The notes under the pieces: model-generated
Told to the model about the DNA's origin: nothing
What the model saw: only the letters and a program-made list of their open reading frames with translations
Database searches by the model: none
Origin: Unio delphinus
Lineage: Eukaryota > Mollusca > Bivalvia > Unionida > Unionidae
NCBI GenBank assembly: GCA_029339505.1
Contig: JAQISU010000094.1
Coordinates: 5,311,001-5,375,000, forward strand
Direction of reading: 5' to 3'
DNA length: 64,000 nt
Shown here: piece by piece, positions 30,335 through 38,145 of the stretch
How the letters are laid out: each line of letters opens with the position of its first letter
Position numbering within the stretch: position 1 is the stretch's first letter
Position numbers and translations under genes: made by a program

Positions 30335-31309
30335 CTAGTACTCCACGGGTTGGAAGGTGGCCCTTCTGTCTTCCATCTCAGCAAGGAATGCGGCAGTTCT
30401 TTCTTCCAAGAAGGTTCGTCTGGGAAAGTAAAATCCGTGCTTCTTGGCGATATATGCTGCCGCATCTTGTAGGTGGTGGAGTGGCCTATCCTCAAAGGCC
30501 TCGTAGTAGTAGCTCCCCAAAATATTCAGTGCGTGATGCCACTGACTCACCCGTGGTGGCGAAGTTTGCATGGATCTAAAACCAATGTATTGGACCGCAG
30601 AGATAAAATTCGATGCCTTTTTTTTATTGGTTAATAAAGGTTCGAGTCCCATGTCGCTGCATAGCTTCGCCATTAATTTCTCTTTGTGTTCATCTGGCAT
30701 CCGCACTGTCTTGACGGGCGACTCCCACTTGGCCTTCGGGCTTTCCTCTTCCAATATTTTATCTAGGTTCATTGCCGGACCTGGTGATGGAGTGGGGGGT
30801 GTAGATGTTGTTAATTTCCCCTTTTTCCCCTTATCCTTTCCTTTTTTCTTTTTAGGGGGTGGTGGCGGTGGTTCTGGAGTTTCCATTGCTGGTTCTAGTG
30901 GTATATCAATAGGAGAAGTGGCCGCTTCCACTGTTTCCGCTGTGATAAGATTCAGCATTCTGGTAGATAGTGTTTCTATCTGTTCTCGAAGAGCATGTAG
31001 CGTAACCTCTTGTACAGGTGAGTCTGCAATAGCCTCTCGTGTTACCTCTTCTTGAACTGCTGGTGGGGGGGTGGGTGGGCGGCGTGGTTGCTCGGTTTCC
31101 CGCCTTCGCCGTCGTCCATCTTGTCCTCTGTACTTTTTGGCCCCTGGTATGTCCTTGAGGATTTTTGTTTCCCAGATAAGCAGCAGAGAAGTTCTTTTCC
31201 CCGCCGCTCTTAGGCTCCAATTTGTAGCCATTTGCTGCCCCAAGCTAGATATTGCTCGAAGGGCCATCTCTGGTATTATTTCCATCGCTAGAGTAGATTT
31301 CTCCGACAT
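30335..31309 (-). CDS. Unrecognised Pro/Lys-rich protein
   Basis: 324 aa, no family recognised. The N-terminal ~55 residues are helical-looking, followed by a basic patch (RGQDGRRRRRE), Pro-rich PPTPPP, an acidic/neutral central helix, then a second low-complexity segment of six prolines and many lysines (about 150-165). The C-terminal ~110 residues look globular and aromatic-rich (SQWHHALNILGSYYYEAF). GC content is clearly higher than in neighbouring Polinton genes, so separate acquisition is possible. A strong TATA box lies upstream. The layout of disordered basic linker plus folded C-terminus would fit a nucleic-acid or core protein, but this is speculative. ORFs on the opposite strand are treated as shadows. 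Confidence 0.65.
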   Translation of the reverse strand: MSEKSTLAMEIIPEMALRAISSLGQQMATNWSLRAAGKRTSLLLIWETKILKDIPGAKKYRGQDGRRRRRETEQPRRPPTPPPAVQEEVTREAIADSPVQEVTLHALREQIETLSTRMLNLITAETVEAATSPIDIPLEPAMETPEPPPPPPKKKKGKDKGKKGKLTTSTPPTPSPGPAMNLDKILEEESPKAKWESPVKTVRMPDEHKEKLMAKLCSDMGLEPLLTNKKKASNFISAVQYIGFRSMQTSPPRVSQWHHALNILGSYYYEAFEDRPLHHLQDAAAYIAKKHGFYFPRRTFLEERTAAFLAEMEDRRATFQPVEY

Positions 31310-31383
31310 TGTGCTCGTGTGTATAACGTGCCTGGTTCGCTGCGACTGAATGGTATGAATGATTGCGGATTGATGTATTAATT

Positions 31384-31397
31384 CCCTTTATATACTC
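31384..31397 (-). promoter_or_regulatory. TATA box for the Pro/Lys-rich gene
   Basis: Minus strand reads gagtatataaaggg, a near-consensus eukaryotic TATA box, about 75-88 bp upstream of the ATG at 31309. This is suitable spacing for a short 5' leader. Confidence 0.6.
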
Positions 31398-31863
31398 TCT
31401 CCCTTAGATGGTGTCGAGATGATAAGGGAGGGAATAACAACCCCCCCACCTACTCTTATATGTTTCTACTATTATGTGTAAATATAAGTGTTTTTAAATG
31501 TCTGTATGTTGACTATCATTTGTATAATTTAATATGTAAATATTGAATAAAGATTTTAAAAAAAAGAGGATGCCGACATGGCACCTATAAAAGATGTACA
31601 AATGCTACATCTATAAAAATTACATTACAGTATGTCGTGGGTTATTTGCCCTTAAATTGTGATTCAGCGGCTTGGGATATAATTAATTAGAAAAGAAATC
31701 AAATATAAAATGTTTTCAAACGATTATATTCTTTTTTTTTAGTGCTTTATGCAAATATTCTGTCTCATTTAAATACTGTGAAGCACCATTAACAAGTAAT
31801 TCAAGAAAATAAAATAACACACTCTGTGGATTGAAGCTGCTGTATTAGTCGCCTTATATACTA

Positions 31864-32036
31864 AATGAAAGGTTTAAAGCTGGGGCTTTCAAGGCCAATT
31901 CGACCAGTCAAAAAATAACCCACGCCATTGACACGTGTGCGTGGTTGACTTTTACTCAATCATGCAACCGGGTTTAATTTCATGGGTTGCTTTGATTGGT
32001 CGAATTGGCCTTTGAAAATCAGCCCCGTCGTTTCAT
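31864..32036. repeat. Imperfect fold-back (inverted repeat) of about 170 bp
   Basis: The left arm (atgaaagg...gctggggctttcaaggccaattcgaccagtcaaa) and right arm (31981-32036) are inverted copies. The core ggccaattcgacca is perfectly complementary to tggtcgaattggcc. Flanking bases pair over about 55 bp with small indels, leaving a central loop of about 60 bp. Confidence 0.8.
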
Positions 32037-32076
32037 GTTTGTGATGTCTGTGCCGTCCCATCATCATTACATCATC

Positions 32077-32149
32077 ATTGAATTATAATCCATATTACAT
32101 CATCATTGAATTATAATCCATATTACATCATCATTGAATTATAATCCAT
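32077..32149. repeat. 28-bp tandem repeat, about three copies
   Basis: The unit built on ttgaattataatccatatta followed by catcatca is repeated in tandem, the last copy partial. Confidence 0.85.
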
Positions 32150-32306
32150 CCTTAATTAAGTTAATTAAGTATATGTATACCTACAATCTGAATGGAGATA
32201 TATACGGTATTTGTGCTGTCCTTAATTAAGTTAATTAAGTATATGTATACCTACAATCTGAATGGAGATATATACGGTATTTGTGCTGTCCTTAATTAAG
32301 TATATG
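32150..32306. repeat. 70-bp tandem repeat, two copies plus a partial third
   Basis: The unit starting ccttaattaagttaattaag and ending acggtatttgtgctgt begins at 32150 and 32220. A truncated third begins at 32290. The unit itself contains the palindrome ttaattaa twice. Confidence 0.9.
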
Positions 32307-32309
32307 TTG

Positions 32310-32317
32310 TGACGTCA
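32310..32317. promoter_or_regulatory. Consensus CRE/ATF site TGACGTCA
   Basis: A perfect 8-bp CREB/ATF palindrome, 29 bp before the ATG of a 75-codon ORF and directly after the 70-bp repeats. An 8-mer can occur by chance, so functional use by host transcription factors is inference. Confidence 0.35.
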
Positions 32318-32346
32318 CCCCAAGCATATCTTCTGGGCGGTCTAAG

Positions 32347-32574
32347 ATGGCGTTTGCCACGTTAGGCCTCCCTTCCGGAGATGTATGTTTCGGGTTTCCC
32401 TTGGGCTTACTTGGATGTGAAGGCAACCAAGGAGTTCCAAAGATGTGTTGTCGTATATATGTAACCTCTAGGTCATTTCACGTAAACATACCCTCTTGTG
32501 ATTATAACCCGTTATTTGACGAGTTAGATTCACTCTTAGGGGAATATGTTTCCGGTGAATGTAAATATAAATGA
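32347..32574 (+). CDS. Small hypothetical ORF
   Basis: 75 codons, encoding a hydrophobic Gly/Leu-rich N-terminus with several Cys, then an acidic tail (NPLFDELDSLLGEYVSG). There is no known family. Weak support comes from a CRE-like site and the only non-AT-rich stretch of the spacer. A second ORF at 32594-32815 (73 codons, Lys-rich) has even less support and is not listed separately. Confidence 0.3.
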   Translation: MAFATLGLPSGDVCFGFPLGLLGCEGNQGVPKMCCRIYVTSRSFHVNIPSCDYNPLFDELDSLLGEYVSGECKYK

Positions 32575-32927
32575 CCTAAAATAAATACCATCCATGGATG
32601 TAATTAGCTCTCCATCACATTTGGGTTACCCCGTATGGTGTTCAAAAATGAATTACCGGCCAAAACGTGGATGCACATTGGGTAACCCCAGAATGAATTA
32701 TAGGCTAATAGAAACGGTCATAGGGTCATATCTCAAAGAGCAAAAACATTCTGATATAAAACAGAAACAGAAAAATGCTCTAACAAAGGACCCTATGAAA
32801 GACACAAAGGCCTAATAAGGGACCCAATCAATGCAAATAGAACCACAACGGCCTATATCAAGGGGGCCAAATGACTGATAATCGCTCATCATGGTTGATA
32901 TTTATTTTTGTCTGCATTTATATTTAT

Positions 32928-33225
32928 ATATACAGACTGAATTTTAAAAAATATATTTATATATACAGACTGAATTTTTAAAAAAGATAGTTATATATAC
33001 AGACTGAATTTTTAAAAAATATATTTATATATACAGACTGAATTTTAAAAAAATATATTTATATATACAGAATTAATTTTAAAAAAATATATTTATATAT
33101 ACAGAATTAATTTTAAAAAATATATTTATATATACAGACTGAATTTTAAAAAAGATAGTTATATATACAGACTGAATTTTTAAAAAAGATAGTTATATAT
33201 ACAGACTGAATTTTTAAAAATATTA
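32928..33225. repeat. Tandem array of nine ~32-bp AT-rich units
   Basis: Each unit reads approximately tatatacagactgaattttt followed by aaaaaatatatttata. Two units carry cagaattaat instead of cagactgaat, and three carry gatagt in place of atattt. The array ends about 50 bp before the first ORF of the virion-gene block. Confidence 0.93.
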
Positions 33226-33274
33226 ACGGCTCTTTTATTTTTGAAAAATGAATTAGAAATATGTATTATCATAT

Positions 33275-33631
33275 ATGAATTCTGAAATTATGAATAGCAT
33301 CATAGTTGAAATTGCAAAATTGAAAAATCAGAATATTAGATTGTCAGATGGGTTAAATCCTGATCAAATCAAGTCGGATTTTCAGGATATAGAATACGGA
33401 GTTAGCACTAACAAGTATATGTTGCCAAAGAAATATGCACTCATCAAAAAAATTCAAAATTCTATTCGAGACTCTCTTGCATTTTCCAGTGAAGTGGATG
33501 TGTTTGTTCCGTTATATACTATCGTGGAAGGAATACGAAAAGAATTGGGTAACGAATATGAATTGAAAAAGGAAGTTAATTCTAAAATTAGAAACTTACG
33601 AGCGTTAATTCAAGAAAATGAACTATTTTGA
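33275..33631 (+). CDS. Hypothetical protein, first ORF of the rightward block
   Basis: 118 aa, no family recognised. It is mostly charged and predicted helical, with no Cys pairs, signal peptide or membrane segment. Its composition (Asn, Lys, Ile, Glu) matches the neighbouring Polinton genes. It sits between the ~32-bp repeat array and a hairpin-rich spacer, and is co-directional with the virion genes. ATG at 33275 is used; a second in-frame ATG follows five codons later. Confidence 0.6.
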   Translation: MNSEIMNSIIVEIAKLKNQNIRLSDGLNPDQIKSDFQDIEYGVSTNKYMLPKKYALIKKIQNSIRDSLAFSSEVDVFVPLYTIVEGIRKELGNEYELKKEVNSKIRNLRALIQENELF

Positions 33632-34126
33632 TTGACCGGCCCCTCAAAAGATTTTGTCAGACAGTAAAATCTCCTTGAGATTTTCATTTTTTTTTTGTCA
33701 TTTTTGATTGAATCAGTGAAAATATTTCACACTGCGAAAATAAAATAGAATCCTAACAGCTTTTCTCTATGGAAAATCCAATGCAAAATCGACTACTTGA
33801 CCCTACGAGGTTTTTTGATGAAAATCGATGAAAAATGACCAAACATGACTGAAAACAGGCAAAAATTGATGAAAAATGGCTAAAAATCATCAAAAATGAG
33901 TTTTAACAGCTTTTCCTTATGGAAAATCCCATGTAAAATCGACTACTTGACTGTAAAATCTCTTTGAGATTTTCAACTGAAAACCACCAAAACTGTCAAA
34001 AACAGGCAAAATCAATGGATAAAAAATAAAAATATTTCACAGCAATAAAAAATTGGACCGTTAAGGATGGAATCATTGATGGGAAAAATTGTTTTACAAT
34101 TGAAAAATGGTTTCTGATTTCAAATA
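33632..34126. repeat. Spacer with paired hairpins and a ~48-bp direct repeat
   Basis: The hairpin taaaatctc-ctt-gagatttt near 33666-33687 recurs as taaaatctc-ttt-gagatttt near 33953-33974 (8-9 bp stems, 3-nt loops). The block agcttttc(t/c)(c/t)tatggaaaatcc...aaaatcgactacttgac occurs at about 33758 and 33907. Between them are many gaaaaat(g/c)a motifs. The hairpins could be terminator- or replication-related. Confidence 0.7.
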
Positions 34127-35089
34127 ATGGTCAATGAAGCATTAACGACCCGATTGGCTCGTGAGCGACTAGATGCAATTAAGAAATTTATACCAATTCG
34201 CGACTCTGTAAGAAATAAACTGCAACAACGACAGAGTTTACAAACTGATTTTGCTCTGGGGTCTGAAGAGTTGTTTAAACCAGTAACCACAGCAACGAAA
34301 GGAGTAGAGCGTGCTTTACTGGGAGATAGTCCCGAGACGGGGAAATCTGTTATTGGTGAACTTGAAAAACTAGCAGCGAAAACTGAACAAACAAAACAAA
34401 TAGAATCAAAGAGAACAGTAGATGATTTACGCATGAGATTTAACGAAGAAGGGTTAGCAGCAATTGATGAGACTGATCCAACAGAAATTCCTACGCTTGT
34501 TGTTACGTCCTATGAAGACAGAAAAAAAATGTTGAAACCGGAACATCATAAGTTTGTTAAGAATTTCACTCACTGGGCTGATATATTCTATAAAATCAAA
34601 ACTGGAAAAAGTCAAAAAAAGACAGATAGTGCATCATACATTGAATATATCAGGATGGTGGATCACGTGTATAATCAATACGAAGAGTTTAAACAACAAC
34701 AAAAACCGCCAAGATTGCAAAGAAAGCGACAGCAACCTGCAAAGAAAATATCTTTTTCACCTAAAAAACAACAACTACCACCTGATGATGATGATGATAC
34801 TCTTGATTATTTACAAACCACGGATACAGACAAACTAGATGAAGCAGCTGGTTATAGCGGAAGTGGATTAGGAAATCCAAGGATTGGAAACACTTGTCCT
34901 GATAGTGTTATCAATGATATATCACGATTAGATGTTCTCATCGGAGGAAAACGAGCTGGAAATAACTCTCTAGAAATAATTAATGAAGCAGCTGATATCT
35001 GTAAACGGTTATTTGCCGGCGGTATCATGGATATCAAAACATATCGAGATTTCATTGACGAGTTAGCAAATGGGTATCATAGCGATTAA
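34127..35089 (+). CDS. Virion-block protein of unknown function
   Basis: 320 aa. The N-terminal half is charged and helical; a basic/Gln-rich linker (RLQRKRQQPAKK) and an acidic Asp run follow. The C-terminus is a compact segment after GSGLGNPRIGN, with RLDVLIGGKRAGNNSLEI and a helix ending in FIDEL. This arrangement, just before the capsid genes, resembles the uncharacterised conserved Polinton/adintovirus late proteins. A structural or assembly role is inferred from position only. The motif attgaaaa lies 20 bp before the ATG. Confidence 0.7.
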   Translation: MVNEALTTRLARERLDAIKKFIPIRDSVRNKLQQRQSLQTDFALGSEELFKPVTTATKGVERALLGDSPETGKSVIGELEKLAAKTEQTKQIESKRTVDDLRMRFNEEGLAAIDETDPTEIPTLVVTSYEDRKKMLKPEHHKFVKNFTHWADIFYKIKTGKSQKKTDSASYIEYIRMVDHVYNQYEEFKQQQKPPRLQRKRQQPAKKISFSPKKQQLPPDDDDDTLDYLQTTDTDKLDEAAGYSGSGLGNPRIGNTCPDSVINDISRLDVLIGGKRAGNNSLEIINEAADICKRLFAGGIMDIKTYRDFIDELANGYHSD

Positions 35090-35122
35090 ATAACAATTGA
35101 AAACACTATTGTTTTTATAATA

Positions 35123-35563
35123 ATGATTATACACTACAATCATGATAAACCAACCCTCGTCTATGTAGTTAATTCACGGTTTCCAGTTTATAGAGCATAC
35201 TACGGAGATGGCCTCGGCAAGACCATTTTAGGATTCTTTTCAAGAACAGCCCCAAAAGTGATGCCGTTAGCTAAACAACTAGGAATGAAAGCCATTGATG
35301 TTATTCGTGATAAGGGTATTAGTACTGTTGGAGATCTTGCCGGGAAAGCGTTTTCAACTGCGAAGGATAAAATAACATCATTAGTGAGTCGAAAAAAGAA
35401 ACCGTTACCGTCTACAGAAGAAATGCCTGCAAGTGTTAGTAAAATAATAAATAACGCAGTAGATGAAAAACTAGCGTCGATGGTAAATCAAGAGGACCAA
35501 AATAACATGACAGCAAACATGATAGCAGGAAGTGGCTTTAAAAAACCACGTAGAAAGCGCTAG
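35123..35563 (+). CDS. Small basic virion-block protein, possible membrane-active minor protein
   Basis: 146 aa. After a short leader there is YYGDGLGKTILGFFSRTAP, a Gly-rich then amphipathic/hydrophobic segment like those near the N-termini of adenovirus-like internal proteins. A helical middle follows, and the end is very basic (GSGFKKPRRKR). This suggests an internal capsid protein contacting DNA or membranes, but no homology could be confirmed. attgaaaa occurs 18 bp before the ATG. Confidence 0.65.
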   Translation: MIIHYNHDKPTLVYVVNSRFPVYRAYYGDGLGKTILGFFSRTAPKVMPLAKQLGMKAIDVIRDKGISTVGDLAGKAFSTAKDKITSLVSRKKKPLPSTEEMPASVSKIINNAVDEKLASMVNQEDQNNMTANMIAGSGFKKPRRKR

Positions 35564-35617
35564 CGTTTTTCACGATGAAATGGAAAATCCGATTTAGACT
35601 CTGATAAATAGAATAAA

Positions 35618-37033
35618 ATGTTCAAAAGGTCACCTGATCCAGCATTTGATATAGATGCCCCAGTGCGTAAAGATGATTCTGTACGCGATTTTCAATTTTA
35701 TTCTTATCACGCAGTACAACCAGATCTCCGATCACGAATTGAACTTCAAGTTCATGATACCAGTAAATACTTTTTGCCTTGTGAAGCGTTTATTGAAGTA
35801 GAAGGAGAACTTGTAACAAATGTTGCAGCTGATACCCCATATGACATTAGCCCAACTACCCGAGTTGGTTTTGTTAATAACGGTATCATGGCGTTATTTG
35901 AAAGCGCTAGATATCTCATTGATGGAAAAGAAATTGAATCCATTGACCGTGAAGTTGATGTGGCTACAACAATCATAGGGTTAGCAAGATATTCTGATGA
36001 TTATACAAGATCAGCGGGTCCATCTATGATGTTTGCAAAGGATATTACTGATAACGCTGAACACAACCAGTATTCTAGAGTCAAGGCAACACAAGTCACT
36101 GCAGTTAATCCAGCACCAGCCGGATATACAAGACCACCTGGTGATTTTGATGTCATAAATACTATTACTACTTACAATCTAGGATTTGCAACACGTGTAT
36201 CAACATTACAAGGACAGCGTCGACAATTTTCATGTGCAATTCCACTGCATCATATATTCGGATTCTGTAGAAACGTCCGAAAAGTTATTTATGGAGCTAA
36301 ACACACAGTAGCGCTTGTACGAAAGGGTACTGATAATGATGCAATATGGCGTGATGCTGCTGTTCCTGATGGTAAAGTCGTTTTAACAAAACTATCATTG
36401 TGGATGCCAGTGTTAACTCCATCAATTACCGCAGAAGGAAAATTGTTATCATTTATGGACCAAGGAGGAAAGTCGTTATTGAGTTGGTTATCAGTGACTA
36501 CGGATACTAAACAAGACAATGTTAATGGTACATTCACATGGCACCTGGCATCAAAACAAGGAGTTTCAGCTCCACGTCATATATTTATTGCATTACAGAA
36601 TGCTGCGCGAGTTGGTGATCAACAACGAAGTCATATGATATTTGATCAGTTAGGTGTTAATGAAGTCTCGCTGAGAATAAACGGACAGCAGGAACCATCT
36701 GAAGATGTGCAACTTGATTACGGTCAAAATCATATTGCACGTGTCTATCATAACCTGTTGTCATTTATGGCACGTGATCAAAATGTGGATACCGGTTTGC
36801 AAATATCACAATGGGATTTCAAAAGCCTCTATCCGATTTATTACTTTTCACTGGAACATCTTGATTTAACAAGACAATCTGTCGTTGATATACACTTCAG
36901 AGCCCGTGTAACCCGTCCTGGTGCTGTTGCTAATTATAGAGCGGTTGCTGTCATTCTCAGTGATAAATCAATGCTACTTGAAGGTGTTGGTGGAAGAATG
37001 AGAGTGGTAGATGCACCAGTGGAAAATATGTAA
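35618..37033 (+). CDS. Major capsid protein, double-jelly-roll type
   Basis: 471 aa, the usual size for Polinton MCPs. It builds the trimeric capsomers of an icosahedral shell. Recognition is from the family's central signature IPLHHIFGFC...KVIYGAKHT, which links the two jelly-roll halves, followed by a WMPVLTPS segment and a C-terminal strand-rich region with VDIHFRA. No internal stop or gap is visible. It is followed by the core-like protein and protease in the typical late order. The 5' leader shares gaaaatccga and gatttaga with the leader of the next gene, suggesting a common late-promoter or leader element. Confidence 0.9.
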   Translation: MFKRSPDPAFDIDAPVRKDDSVRDFQFYSYHAVQPDLRSRIELQVHDTSKYFLPCEAFIEVEGELVTNVAADTPYDISPTTRVGFVNNGIMALFESARYLIDGKEIESIDREVDVATTIIGLARYSDDYTRSAGPSMMFAKDITDNAEHNQYSRVKATQVTAVNPAPAGYTRPPGDFDVINTITTYNLGFATRVSTLQGQRRQFSCAIPLHHIFGFCRNVRKVIYGAKHTVALVRKGTDNDAIWRDAAVPDGKVVLTKLSLWMPVLTPSITAEGKLLSFMDQGGKSLLSWLSVTTDTKQDNVNGTFTWHLASKQGVSAPRHIFIALQNAARVGDQQRSHMIFDQLGVNEVSLRINGQQEPSEDVQLDYGQNHIARVYHNLLSFMARDQNVDTGLQISQWDFKSLYPIYYFSLEHLDLTRQSVVDIHFRARVTRPGAVANYRAVAVILSDKSMLLEGVGGRMRVVDAPVENM

Positions 37034-37090
37034 TTGAAAATCCGAAGGATATTTCCATTGAATGGTTTTACGATTTAGAATCAATCAATT

Positions 37091-37690
37091 ATGTATAACA
37101 TGTCATATAGTGTTATTAGTGTTGCGTTAACTCCTGGTCAAATCAAAAAATTGCAATCAGAATCGGCTAAAAAATGTGGAACCACAATCACGTTGAAACC
37201 TAATCAAATGACTGGTGGGGCAAATAAATTATCGCTGACAACTCGTCAAGTGAAACATTTCAATGATGCTTTCAAGGATAAAAAAGGAGTTCAGATCACA
37301 CTCTCTTCGGCTGCTATCAAAAATATGATAAAAACAGGTGGTATATTTCCGTTGTTTGCTGCAATACCAGCATTGGTTGCGGCAGCAGCCCCAGCAGTAG
37401 CAAAAGCGGCCGCATTGGGGGTAGTTGGAGGCTTGGGAACAAAAGCGGTACAGAGCATTGCTGAATCATATGAACCGAAGAAAGGTCAAGGGTATAAAAA
37501 AAAGGGAAAGGGTCTAAGACTACCAGGAACCCCATATTCATGGTACAGCGGAAAGGGTCTAAGACTACCAGGAACCCCGTATTCATGGTACAGCGGAAAG
37601 GGTCTAAGACTACCAGGAACCCCGTATTCATGGTACAGCGGGAGATCCGTTCACGGATCAGGCCTGAGACTACCAGGAACGGTTTATTAA
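37091..37690 (+). CDS. Minor virion/core protein (PX/pVI-like) with internal tandem repeats
   Basis: 199 aa. The N-terminal ~85 residues contain three versions of a short motif (LTPGQIKKL, LTTRQVKHF, LSSAAIKNM), typical of Polinton core-type proteins that bind along the capsid interior. A hydrophobic Ala-rich helix (about 90-120) follows, then a basic Gly/Lys linker and three exact 15-residue repeats (GLRLPGTPYSWYSGK type) plus a fourth broken copy ending LRLPGTVY. The repeats come from 45-bp DNA units. A short LPGTP motif also occurs at the start of the PLA2 frame. Confidence 0.8.
   Translation: MYNMSYSVISVALTPGQIKKLQSESAKKCGTTITLKPNQMTGGANKLSLTTRQVKHFNDAFKDKKGVQITLSSAAIKNMIKTGGIFPLFAAIPALVAAAAPAVAKAAALGVVGGLGTKAVQSIAESYEPKKGQGYKKKGKGLRLPGTPYSWYSGKGLRLPGTPYSWYSGKGLRLPGTPYSWYSGRSVHGSGLRLPGTVY
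37511..37645 (+). repeat. 45-bp tandem repeat, three copies, in-frame
   Basis: Units begin at 37511, 37556 and 37601 with ggtctaagactaccagg; they are near-identical (one a/g difference). A partial divergent fourth copy runs to 37690. The length is a multiple of three, so copy-number change keeps the frame. Confidence 0.95.
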
Positions 37691-37701
37691 TTCAGAAATC
37701 T

Positions 37702-38139
37702 ATGGTTCCAATGTCCAATTTTGATTTAATGGATGCTGCTAAAAAACTAGTGATTAAAAATTTCAGAGGTGTTTTTATGAAAGATCAATTACCACATCAA
37801 CCAAACAAAACTGAAACAGGTATTATTAATCTCGATAACAGCACCGGACCTGGAACTCACTGGGTTGCATACGCTATTGATCCACGTGGGATTGTCTATT
37901 TTGATTCATATGGATTAGCCCCACCAAAAGAGTTTATGCATTATATAAAAACCCTTCCAATGAAGACTTGGTATTCTACGCTACCAACACAACAAATCAA
38001 TGACCCACCAATATGCGGCAGTGAAGTATTAAATGTCCTTGACGCTATTTCTAACTCCTTGGGTAACCCAAGGGGAAAACCACCACACATTGTCGTAAAT
38101 GACTACACTAGTAATCGCTTTTTAGAGAGAGATATATAA
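37702..38139 (+). CDS. Adenain-like (Ulp1-fold) maturation cysteine protease
   Basis: 145 aa from ATG 37702. It cleaves capsid precursor proteins during virion maturation in adenoviruses and Polintons. The catalytic triad is in order: His53 in GTHWVAY, Asp68 in YFDSYG, an oxyanion-hole Gln around 97-98, and Cys105 in PPICGSEVL. It is shorter than adenain (about 200 aa) but normal for Polinton proteases. The open frame extends upstream to 37540 across the 45-bp repeats of the preceding gene, but that part is an out-of-frame shadow; ATG 37702 lies 12 bp after the previous stop and starts the conserved domain. Confidence 0.9.
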   Translation: MVPMSNFDLMDAAKKLVIKNFRGVFMKDQLPHQPNKTETGIINLDNSTGPGTHWVAYAIDPRGIVYFDSYGLAPPKEFMHYIKTLPMKTWYSTLPTQQINDPPICGSEVLNVLDAISNSLGNPRGKPPHIVVNDYTSNRFLERDI

Positions 38140-38145
38140 AATATC

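Larger units (their letters stand above)
31398..33274. other. Repeat-dense central spacer of the Polinton
   Basis: 1.9 kb dividing replication genes from the virion block. It holds the right copy of the spacer repeat, a ~170-bp fold-back, 28-bp and 70-bp tandem repeats, a CRE-like site with a small ORF, and a ~32-bp array of nine units. Origin or enhancer function is possible but unproven. Confidence 0.7.

Noticed and set aside
30205..31349. Plus-strand ORFs (124, 161 and 92 codons) opposite the Pro/Lys-rich gene
   Set aside because: They overlap the longer minus-strand ORF, which has a TATA box and ordered low-complexity/globular architecture.
37540..37701. Long N-terminus of the protease ORF
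   Set aside because: It is the shadow frame of the 45-bp repeats of the preceding gene; the protease domain starts at ATG 37702.
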